A DNA stretch of 64,000 bases from Lewinellaceae bacterium (GTDB lineage Bacteria; Bacteroidota; Bacteroidia; Chitinophagales; Saprospiraceae): assembly GCA_020636315.1 (NCBI GenBank), contig JACJYA010000011.1:186001-250000 (forward strand), written 5' to 3'. This document shows, one piece after another, positions 25,333 through 34,612 of the stretch; the first letter of the stretch is position 1; each line of letters begins with the position of its first letter. Made by a program: the position numbers and the translations under genes. Below the pieces are notes generated by a model. The model saw only the letters and a program-made list of their open reading frames with translations, did no database searches and had not been told where the DNA came from.

Positions 25333-28185
25333 ATGAAAAAAGCCCTTCTCTCAACTCTTGTATTTCTGGCAATTACCTTTTTTGCCATTGGCCAGCAGCA
25401 GGCTATCGACAGCCTGCTGGATGCCCTCCCCACCATTGAAGAAGATACCAACCGTGTAAAGGTTCTCAGGGACCTGGCTTCTGAGTATGCCAGTATCGGC
25501 CCCATGCAGGCCAAGGCCTATGCCGACAGCGCCCTGAACCTGGCCAGGTCAATAGACTTTCCCTGGGGCATCTATTCTTCCTTATACACCAAGGCAGTTG
25601 TAGAATATTACACCGGGGATAACGAAGCAGCCATTGAGCTGGCGGAAGAGGCGCTGAAACACTTTACTGCGGATAAGGATCGCGAAAACGAAATAAAGGC
25701 CCTCAATTTTCTGGCTGCTGTGTATGAAAACCAGAACGAGATCGAAAAAGCATTCCAGTATGCTGAAAAGTCTTTGGAACTGGCCCATAAGCTTCAGGAC
25801 CGGAGCAATATCGCCACGGCCTTATATACCATCGGGTCGATGCACAGCAAAATCGGAAATACGGAAGCTGCTAAATCTCATTTTCTGAAGGCCCTGGCCT
25901 TGTTCGAAGAACTGGGAGAGCAGGACTTTGTCGCCACCGTTTGCCAGGGCCTGACCACAGTAACTGAAGGGGAGGAAGCCTTGAAATATGTTCAAAGAGC
26001 CCTGAATATTTTTGAGGAAACCGGTAATGTTCAGGGGCAGGCCCACTGTTATTCCAGTATAGCGAATATCTCCTATGAGGCAGGACAGAATGAAAAGGCA
26101 CTGGAGGCTTTTCAAAAGAGCCTGGGCTTATGTGAGCAGCTGAATTTTACCTATGGCATGGCCAGCCTCAACAGTAACCTTGGGCTGTTACTGACGGAAA
26201 TGAACCGATTTGAAGAGGCATATACCTACCTTCTGGAATCCGAAAAACTGGCAAAGGCCATGGATGCCGAGGACATTCTGTTGACCACCTACCGTGGGCT
26301 TGCCAATTATTACGCTTACAGGCAAAACCCCCGTATGGTCCAGGAAACGGTGGATAGCCTCATGGCCCTTCAGGATACCCTCTACAGCCGCGAAAGGGCA
26401 GACCTGCTGATCCAGGCGGAAACGAAATACCAGCTGAAAGAGAAGGAGGCTCAGATGAATTACGAAGTAGGCCGCCAGAAGCGCCTGCGCAACATCACCC
26501 TGCTGGGTGCCCTGGCCGCTATCCTGGCCCTGGTGGCTCTTCTTCAGTATTTTCGGAATCGCCAAAAGATCCGGCAAAAGGAGGCCGAGTTGGCCCTGCA
26601 GCTTGAAAAAACGGAAGCAGAGCAACTTCGGGAACTTGACCAGCTGAAATCCAATTTCTTTGCCAACATCAGCCACGAGTTCCGGACACCACTGACCCTC
26701 ATCCTGGGGCCCCTGCAGCAGATGCGCAGCGGGACGTTCAAAGGAGATACCCACCAGTATTTTGACATCATGTACCGGAACGGCAAACGCCTTCAGGGGC
26801 TGATCAACCAGTTGCTGGACCTGAGTAAGCTGGAAAGCCGGAAGATGCAGCTCAACCCGGAGGCCGGAGATGCCGTCCGGTTCATTCGCCAGCTGGCCGG
26901 TTCTATGGAAAGCTGGGCCGAACAGAAAGCGATCGAGTACCGCCTTCAGCTGCCGGAACATCCCGTTTGGGTGCAATTCGACCGAGATAAACTGGAAAAG
27001 ATACTGATCAATCTCCTGTCCAATGCCCTGAAGTTTACGCCCAATGGCGGCAGCGTCGAGGCCGTTGTCAATTCCCGGACAGAGGGAGGCCGGGAAGTGC
27101 TGGGCCTCAAAGTAGCCGATTCGGGAAGAGGCATTCCTCCCGATGAGCTGGATAAAATATTTGAGCGTTTTTATCAAAGTACGAAAACATCGGATGGATT
27201 GGCCAGCAGCGGCATTGGCCTGGCCCTGACAAAAGAGCTGGTGGAACTGCACGGAGGCGCTATAAAGGTTGAAAGTGAACCGGGTAAAGGGACTACCTTC
27301 ACTGTTTCCTTACCTTTTGAGAAGGCCGGCCCGGTAGAGGAAGCCGATTTGGAAGCAGAAGCTGTGGCAATGCCTGCGGTAGCAGGGCAGAATGCCGAAA
27401 AAGAGGGGCCGGTGAAAAATGAGGCCCCTACTGTTCTTATTGTGGAGGACAACCCCGATGTCCGTGCCTATATCAAAGGCCAGCTTTCAGGACAATACCA
27501 GATCCTGGAAGCAGAGAATGGGCGGGCAGGGCTGGAGTTGGCCCTGGAGCGGGCCCCGGACCTGGTCATTACGGACATCATGATGCCCGAGATGGATGGT
27601 ATGGCGCTGGCCGAAAAGCTCAAAACGGATGAGCGGTCCAGCCATATCCCCGTGGTCATGCTTACCGCCAGGGCAGAGCGGCCTGACAAGCTGGAAGGGC
27701 TGGAAACCGGGGCCGATGATTATCTGGTCAAACCTTTTGATGCTGAAGAACTGCAGGCCCGCGTTAAGAACCTGATCGAGCAGCGCCGCCGGCTGCGCGA
27801 ACGATTCAGCCGCGGAGGCCTTTTATCTCCCAAAGCCATTGCGGTGACTTCCGTCGATGAGCGTTTCCTTGCCCGGCTGATGGAAACTATTGAGGAACGG
27901 ATGGATGACGAAACCCTGTCGGTGGAGGAACTGGCCCGGGAAGTAGGCATGAGCCGCTCGCAGCTTCACCGTAAATTGACCGCCCTGACCAATAAATCCC
28001 CTAATGTTTTCCTGCGTACCATTCGCCTTCAGCGCGCCCGGCAGTTGCTGGAACAAAATGCCGGCAACACCACCGAAGTGGCCTTTATGGTGGGCTTTTC
28101 CAGCCTCGCTTATTTTTCCAAATGCTTTAAGGATGAATTCGGGGAAACGCCAACAGAGGTAGCGAAAAAGCAGGGCCATTACTGA
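25333..28185 (+). CDS. hybrid two-component regulator: TPR sensor, histidine kinase, receiver, AraC HTH
   Basis: A 950-residue one-protein signalling chain. The start at 25333 yields a signal peptide (MKKALLSTLVFLAITFFAIGQ). The periplasmic part is ~8 TPR-like repeats (~30-370). A membrane helix lies at about 387-407. The kinase has phospho-acceptor His448 in SHEFRTPLTL and N/G boxes including ADSGRGIPPDELDKIFERF. The receiver has Asp748 in TDIMMPEMDG, and an AraC-type HTH (SRSQLHRKLTAL, FSSLAYFSKCFKDEFGE) ends the protein. Unlike polysaccharide HTCS proteins, the sensor is TPR rather than a propeller. It may control the divergent GH5 gene. Confidence 0.93.
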   Translation: MKKALLSTLVFLAITFFAIGQQQAIDSLLDALPTIEEDTNRVKVLRDLASEYASIGPMQAKAYADSALNLARSIDFPWGIYSSLYTKAVVEYYTGDNEAAIELAEEALKHFTADKDRENEIKALNFLAAVYENQNEIEKAFQYAEKSLELAHKLQDRSNIATALYTIGSMHSKIGNTEAAKSHFLKALALFEELGEQDFVATVCQGLTTVTEGEEALKYVQRALNIFEETGNVQGQAHCYSSIANISYEAGQNEKALEAFQKSLGLCEQLNFTYGMASLNSNLGLLLTEMNRFEEAYTYLLESEKLAKAMDAEDILLTTYRGLANYYAYRQNPRMVQETVDSLMALQDTLYSRERADLLIQAETKYQLKEKEAQMNYEVGRQKRLRNITLLGALAAILALVALLQYFRNRQKIRQKEAELALQLEKTEAEQLRELDQLKSNFFANISHEFRTPLTLILGPLQQMRSGTFKGDTHQYFDIMYRNGKRLQGLINQLLDLSKLESRKMQLNPEAGDAVRFIRQLAGSMESWAEQKAIEYRLQLPEHPVWVQFDRDKLEKILINLLSNALKFTPNGGSVEAVVNSRTEGGREVLGLKVADSGRGIPPDELDKIFERFYQSTKTSDGLASSGIGLALTKELVELHGGAIKVESEPGKGTTFTVSLPFEKAGPVEEADLEAEAVAMPAVAGQNAEKEGPVKNEAPTVLIVEDNPDVRAYIKGQLSGQYQILEAENGRAGLELALERAPDLVITDIMMPEMDGMALAEKLKTDERSSHIPVVMLTARAERPDKLEGLETGADDYLVKPFDAEELQARVKNLIEQRRRLRERFSRGGLLSPKAIAVTSVDERFLARLMETIEERMDDETLSVEELAREVGMSRSQLHRKLTALTNKSPNVFLRTIRLQRARQLLEQNAGNTTEVAFMVGFSSLAYFSKCFKDEFGETPTEVAKKQGHY

Positions 28186-28217
28186 ACGCTGTTGCTGGCC
28201 GGCCCGTTAGGAAATAG

Positions 28218-28481
28218 AATGAAGGCGAAGGACCGAAAATTCAAGCTCTATTAAAAACGGTATTGGCGGAAAAAGAGGTGGTCCCGATCGGATGGGTTGC
28301 GGTAGGAAACCCGGCGAGCATCCTTCCTCCGGACAAGCACGAAGCCATCTGGCACATCCAGAAACCGCTGGACTTTCCGGGCCTGGTTTATGGACTGGAA
28401 AGCCGGGAAAGAGCTATGCCGCAACTCTGTAAAGTAATGGCGGAACGCCTGGCGGAGCACGGGAAGGATGAGGTGGTGTAG
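28218..28481 (+). pseudogene. C-terminal remnant of a gamma-carbonic anhydrase-like protein
   Basis: The reading frame opens only after TAG 28215-28217 and codes IGWVAVGNPASILPPDKHEA, IWHIQKPLDFPGLVYG and a final helix (CKVMAERLAEHG). This matches the C-terminal end of long gamma-carbonic anhydrase/hexapeptide proteins. The left-handed helix with the zinc histidines is absent, and there is no ATG at the start of the frame. It is best read as a decayed fragment; expression from an internal TTG (28263) is unlikely. Confidence 0.55.
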
Positions 28482-28547
28482 TGATTTGTGCCAGTAGTTT
28501 TGGAGAGTAACTGTGTAGGTATTCCGGCCCTCTGGCCTATTTTGGAA

Positions 28548-28583
28548 AAACCTTTGAGGTTTCCGAAACCTCAAAGGTTTTTT
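28548..28583 (+). terminator. perfect 15-bp hairpin with T-run (AACCTTTGAGGTT family)
   Basis: AAACCTTTGAGGTTT (28548-28562) and its exact complement (28566-28580) with a 3-nt loop, then TTT. The same palindrome core recurs at 41995 and 44319. Confidence 0.6.
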
Positions 28584-28661
28584 CGTGGCAATCTTTTCCC
28601 CTGCCAAATCTCATTGCCCGATACAGGGCCATACCTTATATTGACAGAAAACGACTTTGCC

Positions 28662-29768
28662 ATGAAAGCCATGATCCTCCCAAAACTAACTTCCTTCAAA
28701 GAAAATACCCAACCTCTGGAAATAGCCGATCTCTCCCGGCCCATTCCCGGCCGGGGCGAAGCCCTGCTCCGGGTTCTAGTCTGCGGCGTCTGCCATACCG
28801 AGCTGGACGAGATCGAAGGGCGCACTCCCCCGCCGGAGCTGCCCGTAGTGCTCGGCCATCAGGTGGTGGGCGAAGTAGTGGAACTGGGTGAAGGCTGCGA
28901 GCGCCTGCAAAAAGGCCAGCGCGTGGGCGTGGCCTGGATCTACCACGCCTGCGGCGAATGCGAATACTGCACCAGCGGCCAGGAAAACCTATGCCCCGAT
29001 TTCCAGGCCACCGGCCGGGACGCTAACGGCGGTTACGCCGAATACATGACGGTGCCGGAGGATTATGCCTATCCCATCCCCGATACTTTTGAAGACTCCG
29101 AGGCGGCGCCTCTGCTCTGCGCCGGCGCCATCGGCTACCGCTCCGTCCGCCTGGCCAACCTGGAAGATGGACAAAACCTGGGCCTTACCGGCTTCGGCGG
29201 TTCCGGCCACCTGGTGATCAAGATGGTGCGCTATCAGTACCCCAATACCAAAGTCTTTGTCTATGCCCGCAACCCGGAGGAGCGCGCCTTCGCCCGCGAA
29301 CTGGGCGCCGTATGGGCGGGAGACACCGCCGATGCTGCTCCCGAAAAAATGGACGCCATCATCGACACCACGCCCGTCTGGAAGCCGGTAGTGGAAGCCC
29401 TCAAGGAGCTCAAGCCGGGTGGGCGCCTGGTTATCAACGCCATCCGGAAGGAATCCTATGACCAGAATTATCTGGAAAAGATCAAATACGAAGGCCATCT
29501 TTGGATGGAGCGAGAGATCAAAAGCGTAGCCAACGTTACCAGGAAAGATGTCCGTGAGTTCCTGCAACTCGCCGCCGAAGCGGGCATTAAACCGGATTAT
29601 CAGGAGTTTCCGCTGCAGGAGTACCAACACTACCTCCATGAATTGAAGAACCAGAAGATCCGTGGGGCGAAGGTGCTGAGGGTGGCACAGGAGTACTATG
29701 TCGTTGCCCAGGAAGATGCTGTTCTGACTGTTTTAGGTTCTACGGAGATGAGGCTGTATTCCCGATAG
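28662..29768 (+). CDS. zinc-dependent alcohol dehydrogenase family protein
   Basis: A 368-residue medium-chain dehydrogenase/reductase. The start at 28662 (MKAMILPKL) is the usual N-terminus. Catalytic zinc: Cys in CGVCHTELDEIEG and His in LGHQVVGEV. Structural zinc: CGECEYCTSGQENLC, four cysteines. The NAD(P)-binding fold has GLTGFGGSGHLVIKMVRY in place of the common GxGxxG. It interconverts alcohols and aldehydes; similarity is to the propanol-preferring/zinc-binding group rather than a named pathway enzyme. Probably monocistronic. Confidence 0.92.
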   Translation: MKAMILPKLTSFKENTQPLEIADLSRPIPGRGEALLRVLVCGVCHTELDEIEGRTPPPELPVVLGHQVVGEVVELGEGCERLQKGQRVGVAWIYHACGECEYCTSGQENLCPDFQATGRDANGGYAEYMTVPEDYAYPIPDTFEDSEAAPLLCAGAIGYRSVRLANLEDGQNLGLTGFGGSGHLVIKMVRYQYPNTKVFVYARNPEERAFARELGAVWAGDTADAAPEKMDAIIDTTPVWKPVVEALKELKPGGRLVINAIRKESYDQNYLEKIKYEGHLWMEREIKSVANVTRKDVREFLQLAAEAGIKPDYQEFPLQEYQHYLHELKNQKIRGAKVLRVAQEYYVVAQEDAVLTVLGSTEMRLYSR

Positions 29769-30020
29769 CTATGGGTTATCCTTCTACGTGGTCTTCAGCC
29801 GGCGTTGAGGCGCCACCGACAGGCAGCCGAACAATAGATCAATAGATAAGGATGTTAGCCAGAAGAAGGTTATTTCGGGCCCATTTGCCATCATAGGCCG
29901 GGGTTAGAGGGCCGAAGAAGGTATAATTCTTGTGGACGGGGCAGAAGGCAAACCTCCGGGGTTGGGAAACCCCGCAGGTCAACCGAACTCAAAATTCGTG
30001 AGGATTCATATTAGATCACT

Positions 30021-32021
30021 CTATTCTTTCACCACCTGTTCCACCCATACCTTATCACCGGACAACACCCGCAGGAAGTAAAGGCCATCGGGCAGTTCGG
30101 AGAGGTCGAGCTGGCTGCCGGCGGCCAATTCCCGGCTTTGGGCGATCCTTCCCCGGCTGTCCAGTACCTGCACGAAAGCGGATGCTCTGCCGTTCAGGCT
30201 AATTTGCAGGGGCCCGTTGCTGGGGTTGGGAAAGATTCGGATGACGTCGTCGCCGGCCGCTTTTTCTCCGGTGGGTAACAGCTCACAGGCCGACAGCACT
30301 TCGTTGTAACTGTTGCATCCGCCGGCGTTGGTGGATATCTCGGCGGGTTCTCCGCTGTTCAGATAGTTGCAAATGCTGGGAACGGCACAGGTGGACAAAG
30401 AATTGGAATTTCGAATGGTCAGATAGGTAATGGTGGTGTAGTCGATATTATCCAGGCCGTTGAGGGTGGAAAGGGCATCGTTGTTTCTGATGGTCAGTTC
30501 TCCTCCGATCGCGCCCAGGCTATCCAGTCCGTAGAGATAGGCCAGAGCGTCGTTGAATTCGATGGTCAGGTTCCCTCCGATGGTGGACAGGCTGTCCAGC
30601 CCCACCATGGCGGGCAACTGGGTGTTGCGCCGGATTAACAGTTCTCCGCCGACAGAGCGAAGGTGCTCCAACCCGAGCAGGGAAAGCAACTGGTTGTTGT
30701 ATTCGATCGTAAAGGCGCCTCCGATAGACTGAAGCTTGCCGAGGCCGCTTACCGATGCCAGCAGGCCGTTGCGCTCGATCGTGAGGTCGCCGCCCACCAG
30801 CAGTAGGTTTTCCATGCCCTCCAGCCCGGCAAGCAGGTTGTTGTTCCGGATGGAGAGGTCACCTTTGATGGTAGTAATGCTGTTCAGTCCGTTCAGGGAC
30901 GGCAGGGCGTCATTCCTTTCAATAATGAGCCACCCTTCGACCGAACTGAGGCTGGCCGGGCCGTTCAGAGAAGTCAGTAAAGGGTTGTCCTCGATGGTAA
31001 ATCCTTCGCCAACGAAGCTCAGGCTGCCCAGCCCCCCCAGGGAAAGGAGCCCGTTGTTATCGGAGATGAGGAGTGTTTTACCGACGGAAGCGAGATTGTC
31101 CAGCCCGCCTAGGTTACTCAAACCGATATTGCTCTGTATCTCGAGATTGCCACCAACAGTGGTGAGGTTGTCTAGTCCGCCCAGATTTAACAGGGCGTCG
31201 TTTGCGTTACATTCGAGGTTTCCACCCACTGTAGTGAGAAATTGAAGCTCCGCCAGGGAAGAAAGCGAAGCGTTCTGGTCGATACGCAGGTCTTCGGATA
31301 CAGTATGGAGTTCCTCCAACCCGCTCAGGGAGGTGAGGGCATCGTTTTTTTCGAGGCGCAGGGTTCCCGTCACGGCCGACAGGTTGTCGAGGCCGTGAAG
31401 TGAGACTAATACAGGGTTGTTTTTCAAAGTGATATCGCCCCCAAAGAACTCCACGTGGCCCAATGCATTGATCGATGACAGGGCGGCATTATCAGAAATG
31501 CCGAGCCTTCCCTCGATACCAGGTAGGTTGTCCAGCCCGTCCAGGGAAAGGAGCGCTGCATTGTTCTCAATGATGAGGTCTCCTTTAAGCGTAACGAGCC
31601 GCTGGAGCCCGTTCAGAGAGGCCATGCTTGGGTTGTTGACGATCTCAAGGTCGTTGTCAATATAGTCTAGGTTCACCAGCCCCTCCATAGAGGTAAGCTG
31701 GGCGTTCTCTCCCACCTGCACATTGCCGCCGATAGTAGTGATATTGTCCAGCCCGCTCAGAGAAGACAGGTTGTCACAGTCCCAGATGACCAGGTCCTCA
31801 TCGAGGGAAGTCAGTACATAGAGGCCGCCCAGGCTGGTGATACCGGGGCCGGTAATGTAAACGTTGCCGGCAATGGTGGTGCAGTCGGGGTAATCAAACT
31901 GAAAGTTGTCAATTTCAGCCTGAGTGGTGAAGGATATACCATTGGGCAGGCAACTTTGTGCCTGGATATAAGCGGGGATCAAAAATGCACAAATGGCGAG
32001 CAAACGTATGTTTTTTTTCAT
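30021..32021 (-). CDS. secreted L-domain-like repeat protein with T9SS sorting domain (paralogue 2)
   Basis: A 666-residue protein: signal peptide (MKKNIRLLAICAFLIPAYIQAQ), then CLPNGISFTTQAEIDNFQ and YPDCTTIAGNVYITG. Over 20 tandem repeats of about 24 residues follow, with pattern LxSLxGLDNLxxVGGxLxIxxN, as in receptor-L-type beta-solenoids. After a Cys pair comes a C-terminal T9SS domain (IRIFPNPSNG ... GLYFLRVL). It should be displayed at the cell surface, perhaps as an adhesion or ligand-binding solenoid. It lies 97 nt downstream of a very similar gene in the same orientation. Confidence 0.85.
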   Translation of the reverse strand: MKKNIRLLAICAFLIPAYIQAQSCLPNGISFTTQAEIDNFQFDYPDCTTIAGNVYITGPGITSLGGLYVLTSLDEDLVIWDCDNLSSLSGLDNITTIGGNVQVGENAQLTSMEGLVNLDYIDNDLEIVNNPSMASLNGLQRLVTLKGDLIIENNAALLSLDGLDNLPGIEGRLGISDNAALSSINALGHVEFFGGDITLKNNPVLVSLHGLDNLSAVTGTLRLEKNDALTSLSGLEELHTVSEDLRIDQNASLSSLAELQFLTTVGGNLECNANDALLNLGGLDNLTTVGGNLEIQSNIGLSNLGGLDNLASVGKTLLISDNNGLLSLGGLGSLSFVGEGFTIEDNPLLTSLNGPASLSSVEGWLIIERNDALPSLNGLNSITTIKGDLSIRNNNLLAGLEGMENLLLVGGDLTIERNGLLASVSGLGKLQSIGGAFTIEYNNQLLSLLGLEHLRSVGGELLIRRNTQLPAMVGLDSLSTIGGNLTIEFNDALAYLYGLDSLGAIGGELTIRNNDALSTLNGLDNIDYTTITYLTIRNSNSLSTCAVPSICNYLNSGEPAEISTNAGGCNSYNEVLSACELLPTGEKAAGDDVIRIFPNPSNGPLQISLNGRASAFVQVLDSRGRIAQSRELAAGSQLDLSELPDGLYFLRVLSGDKVWVEQVVKE

Positions 32022-32118
32022 GGCGCCGTTTTTGAGATTTGTATTTTGTTGAAGCAGATTGCCCTTTTATACGGGCACGGGAAAAAGAAGTTTGGCAAAA
32101 AACCTGTTTTTTGCCGGG

Positions 32119-33984
32119 TCACATTCTCAATAGCCGTTTGGTCATCCACGGGCCTTCTGTTTGCAACTGCAAAAAATACAAACCGGGGGACAGGCCGGAG
32201 AGGTCCATTCGCCCTTCTGCCGCCAACACAAGGGTGCGGATCAGGTTGCCCCGGCAGTCCAGAATGCGGGCCAGGCCGGGCCTAGGGTCTTTCCGGAAAA
32301 TCTGTATCCATCCATCGGTGGGGTTCGGGAAGAGGTACACTTCCTCCTGATTCCACAGCCCGGCTTCTTCGGTTGATAATGCGGCGCAGGCGGCCAGTAC
32401 TTCATCTGAACTGTTGCAGCCGGAGGCGTTGGAGGAGATATCCGCCGGCCCGCCGTTTTCAAGGAAATTGCATATACTCTCCACCGCACAATCGGACAAC
32501 TGCCCGGAATTGAGCAGAGAAAGGAATGTCAGGCCGTTGTGGCCGATGTTATCCAACCCGCTCAGCGAGCTCAACACCTCATTGTTCTGAATATAGAGGC
32601 CTTCCCCAACGGAAGAAAGCGCCTGCAGGCTGCTGATATCGGCGAGCGCCTCATTAAACTCGATCTGAAGGCCGCCCCCGATGGTGTGGAGGCCGCCCAG
32701 CCCGGTGAAGGAGGCCAGGTTTTCCTGGTAGCCGATATACAGGCTGCCGCCGACAGAGGCCAGCCCGTTCAGCCCTTCGAGGTTGGCCAGCGCTTCATTG
32801 GATGCGATGCGGAAGTTCTGTTTGACGGATGCCAGGCTGTCCAGCCCGCTGAGTGATTCCAGGCCGTCGTTGAATTCAATCGTCAGATTTCCTTCTACGG
32901 AACGCAATTTATCCGGCCCGGTGAGGGAGGCCAGGCCTTCATTGTTGCCGATGTAGAAATTTCCCGTTACTGAACGCAACTTTCCCAACCCATCCAGGGC
33001 CGGCAGGGCGGCATTGTATTCGATGGTGAATTGCCCCTGTACACCTTCCATGTTGTCCAGCCCGGTGAGCGTACTCAGCATAGAATTGCCTCTGATGATC
33101 AGGCCCCCGCCGGCGTAAATGAAGTGGGAAAGCCCTTCCAGGGATTCCAGGCCGTCATTGTTTTGTATGGTAAAAACTTCACCGACAGCGGAGAGGTTGT
33201 CCAGCCCGTTCAGTGCGTTGAGGTTGTCGTTGTCTTCAATGAGCAGGCTGCCTCCCACTGACGAAAGCTGCTCCAGCCCGTTCAGCGAGGCCAGCGAAGG
33301 GTTGCCCCAACAGGCTAAAAACCCGCCTACCGTGGAGAGGTTGTTCAGGCCTTCGAAGGAAGCAAGAGCCGTATTGCCGCCGACACTGAGGCTTCCTGCT
33401 ATTGCAAAGAGATTGTCCAACCCGTTAAGTGAAGTGAGGGCGAGGTTGTTTTCAATGATCAGCTCGCCACCGGCCGATGTCAGAGCATTCAGGCCTTCCA
33501 GGCTCTGAAGGTTGATGTTGTAATCGATCGACAGGCCGCCGCCGGCCTCGGTGAGCGCCCCCAGCCCGCTCAGGCTGGCCAGGTTGTCATTCTCCCAGAG
33601 GTCCAGCCTGCCGCCGATAGCAGCCAGGCTGTCCAGCCCCTCCAGTGAGGTTAGGGCGTCATTGTTCCAGGCCTCCAGATTTCCTTCGACGGCGGACAGG
33701 CCGTCCAGCCCCGACAGCTCTTCAAGGCCGGGGTTGTTCCATATACGAAGGCGCCCGCCAATGGTGGATACCCCTTCCAGCCCCGAAAGGGTGGAAATGT
33801 TTTCTCCGGAGATCAGAACATCCCCCTCGATCCGGGTGCATCCGGGATACTGGGCAGCAAAATTGTCGATCTGTTCCTGGGTGGAAAAAGTAATCCCGTC
33901 CGGCAGGCAGCCCTGAGCGCCGGCCTTCTGAAACTGGAAAAGCAGTAAAGTGAAAAAGCTGAGTATGGGTATAATTTCTTTCAT
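32119..33984 (-). CDS. secreted L-domain-like repeat protein with T9SS sorting domain (paralogue 1)
   Basis: A 621-residue protein of the same plan: signal peptide (MKEIIPILSFFTLLLFQFQKAGAQ), CLPDGITFSTQEQIDNFAAQ, YPGCTRIEGDVLISG, about 19 repeats of ~24 residues (for example LTSLNGLDNLFAIAGSLSVG), a cysteine-containing cap (CAVESICNFLENGGPADISS) and a T9SS tail (VYLFPNPTDG ... GLYFLQL). The N-terminal and cap sequences match the neighbour closely while the repeats differ, as expected after tandem duplication with repeat divergence. Transcribed toward the neighbour, likely together. Confidence 0.85.
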   Translation of the reverse strand: MKEIIPILSFFTLLLFQFQKAGAQGCLPDGITFSTQEQIDNFAAQYPGCTRIEGDVLISGENISTLSGLEGVSTIGGRLRIWNNPGLEELSGLDGLSAVEGNLEAWNNDALTSLEGLDSLAAIGGRLDLWENDNLASLSGLGALTEAGGGLSIDYNINLQSLEGLNALTSAGGELIIENNLALTSLNGLDNLFAIAGSLSVGGNTALASFEGLNNLSTVGGFLACWGNPSLASLNGLEQLSSVGGSLLIEDNDNLNALNGLDNLSAVGEVFTIQNNDGLESLEGLSHFIYAGGGLIIRGNSMLSTLTGLDNMEGVQGQFTIEYNAALPALDGLGKLRSVTGNFYIGNNEGLASLTGPDKLRSVEGNLTIEFNDGLESLSGLDSLASVKQNFRIASNEALANLEGLNGLASVGGSLYIGYQENLASFTGLGGLHTIGGGLQIEFNEALADISSLQALSSVGEGLYIQNNEVLSSLSGLDNIGHNGLTFLSLLNSGQLSDCAVESICNFLENGGPADISSNASGCNSSDEVLAACAALSTEEAGLWNQEEVYLFPNPTDGWIQIFRKDPRPGLARILDCRGNLIRTLVLAAEGRMDLSGLSPGLYFLQLQTEGPWMTKRLLRM

Positions 33985-34023
33985 GATGGTGAATTGTGGA
34001 TTGAAAACCGATGTAACTGATTA

Positions 34024-34186
34024 AGAGCTTGTTTGGAGGCCACACTTTGGGCTAAAAAATGCCCCTTTTTGCTGATATGGCGTTGCTTTTTTCGTCCGTA
34101 CCCCCGGGTATGCACTTCAAAAAGCGCCTTGTCTCATCAAAAAATTGACACTTTTTATCTCCAAAAGCGGCCTCCAAATAAGCTCT
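34024..34186. repeat. fold-back element A (AGAGCTTGT ends)
   Basis: The left end AGAGCTTGTTTGGAGGCC (34024-34041) and inverted right end GGCCTCCAAATAAGCTCT (34169-34186) differ by one base. Interior motifs ACTTTGGGCTA, TTTTTTCGTCCGTACC, GCACTTCAAAAAG and AAAAATTGACACTT recur in the same order in the copy at 56873-57084. No ORF. MITE-like or structured-RNA origin cannot be told apart from sequence. Confidence 0.7.
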
Positions 34187-34550
34187 AAGGTTTTTTGTTA
34201 TATACGTAGAATTATCATATAAGTTTTCGTTTTGCGGGTTCTTTTGTGTTTGGAGCACGGGCTTTCATGCCCGCGTTGAGCAATTTTCTTCAATCTGGGT
34301 TCTTTTACTCGGCCCTGATTGGTTTCCCTAAATTAAAAGTGATGTCGGCTGGCGATTGGAGTTCGCCTGTCGCCTATCGCGACTGCAAGGGCTTTCCATC
34401 TAGACAAGTACAGCGAAAATTTGAAGAATGGAGGATTGGCAGAGGTGCATTAATTGGAGAGGGCCGGGGCCACGTGGTCAACAAGGCCGGGATACCGGCA
34501 GGAGTAGTTCTGAAAGAGCAAAAGGAGGCAGGAGCAATGCAACCGGCTGC
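34187..34550. other. gene-free spacer
   Basis: About 360 nt with a short GCACGGGCTTTCATGCCCGC hairpin (34256-34275). A 137-codon frame crossing this region has no recognisable protein character and runs through the downstream terminator, so I do not call it. Confidence 0.4.
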
Positions 34551-34597
34551 AAAAAAAACTGCTGCCCCGGAGTATCCCACGGAGCAGCAGTTTTTTT
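34551..34597. terminator. bidirectional terminator of the vWA gene
   Basis: Eight A, CTGCTGC (34559-34565), then GCAGCAG (34584-34590) and seven T. On the minus strand it lies 16 nt after the vWA stop and has the T-run required. Confidence 0.7.
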
Positions 34598-34612
34598 GCC
34601 AATTTACCAAAA

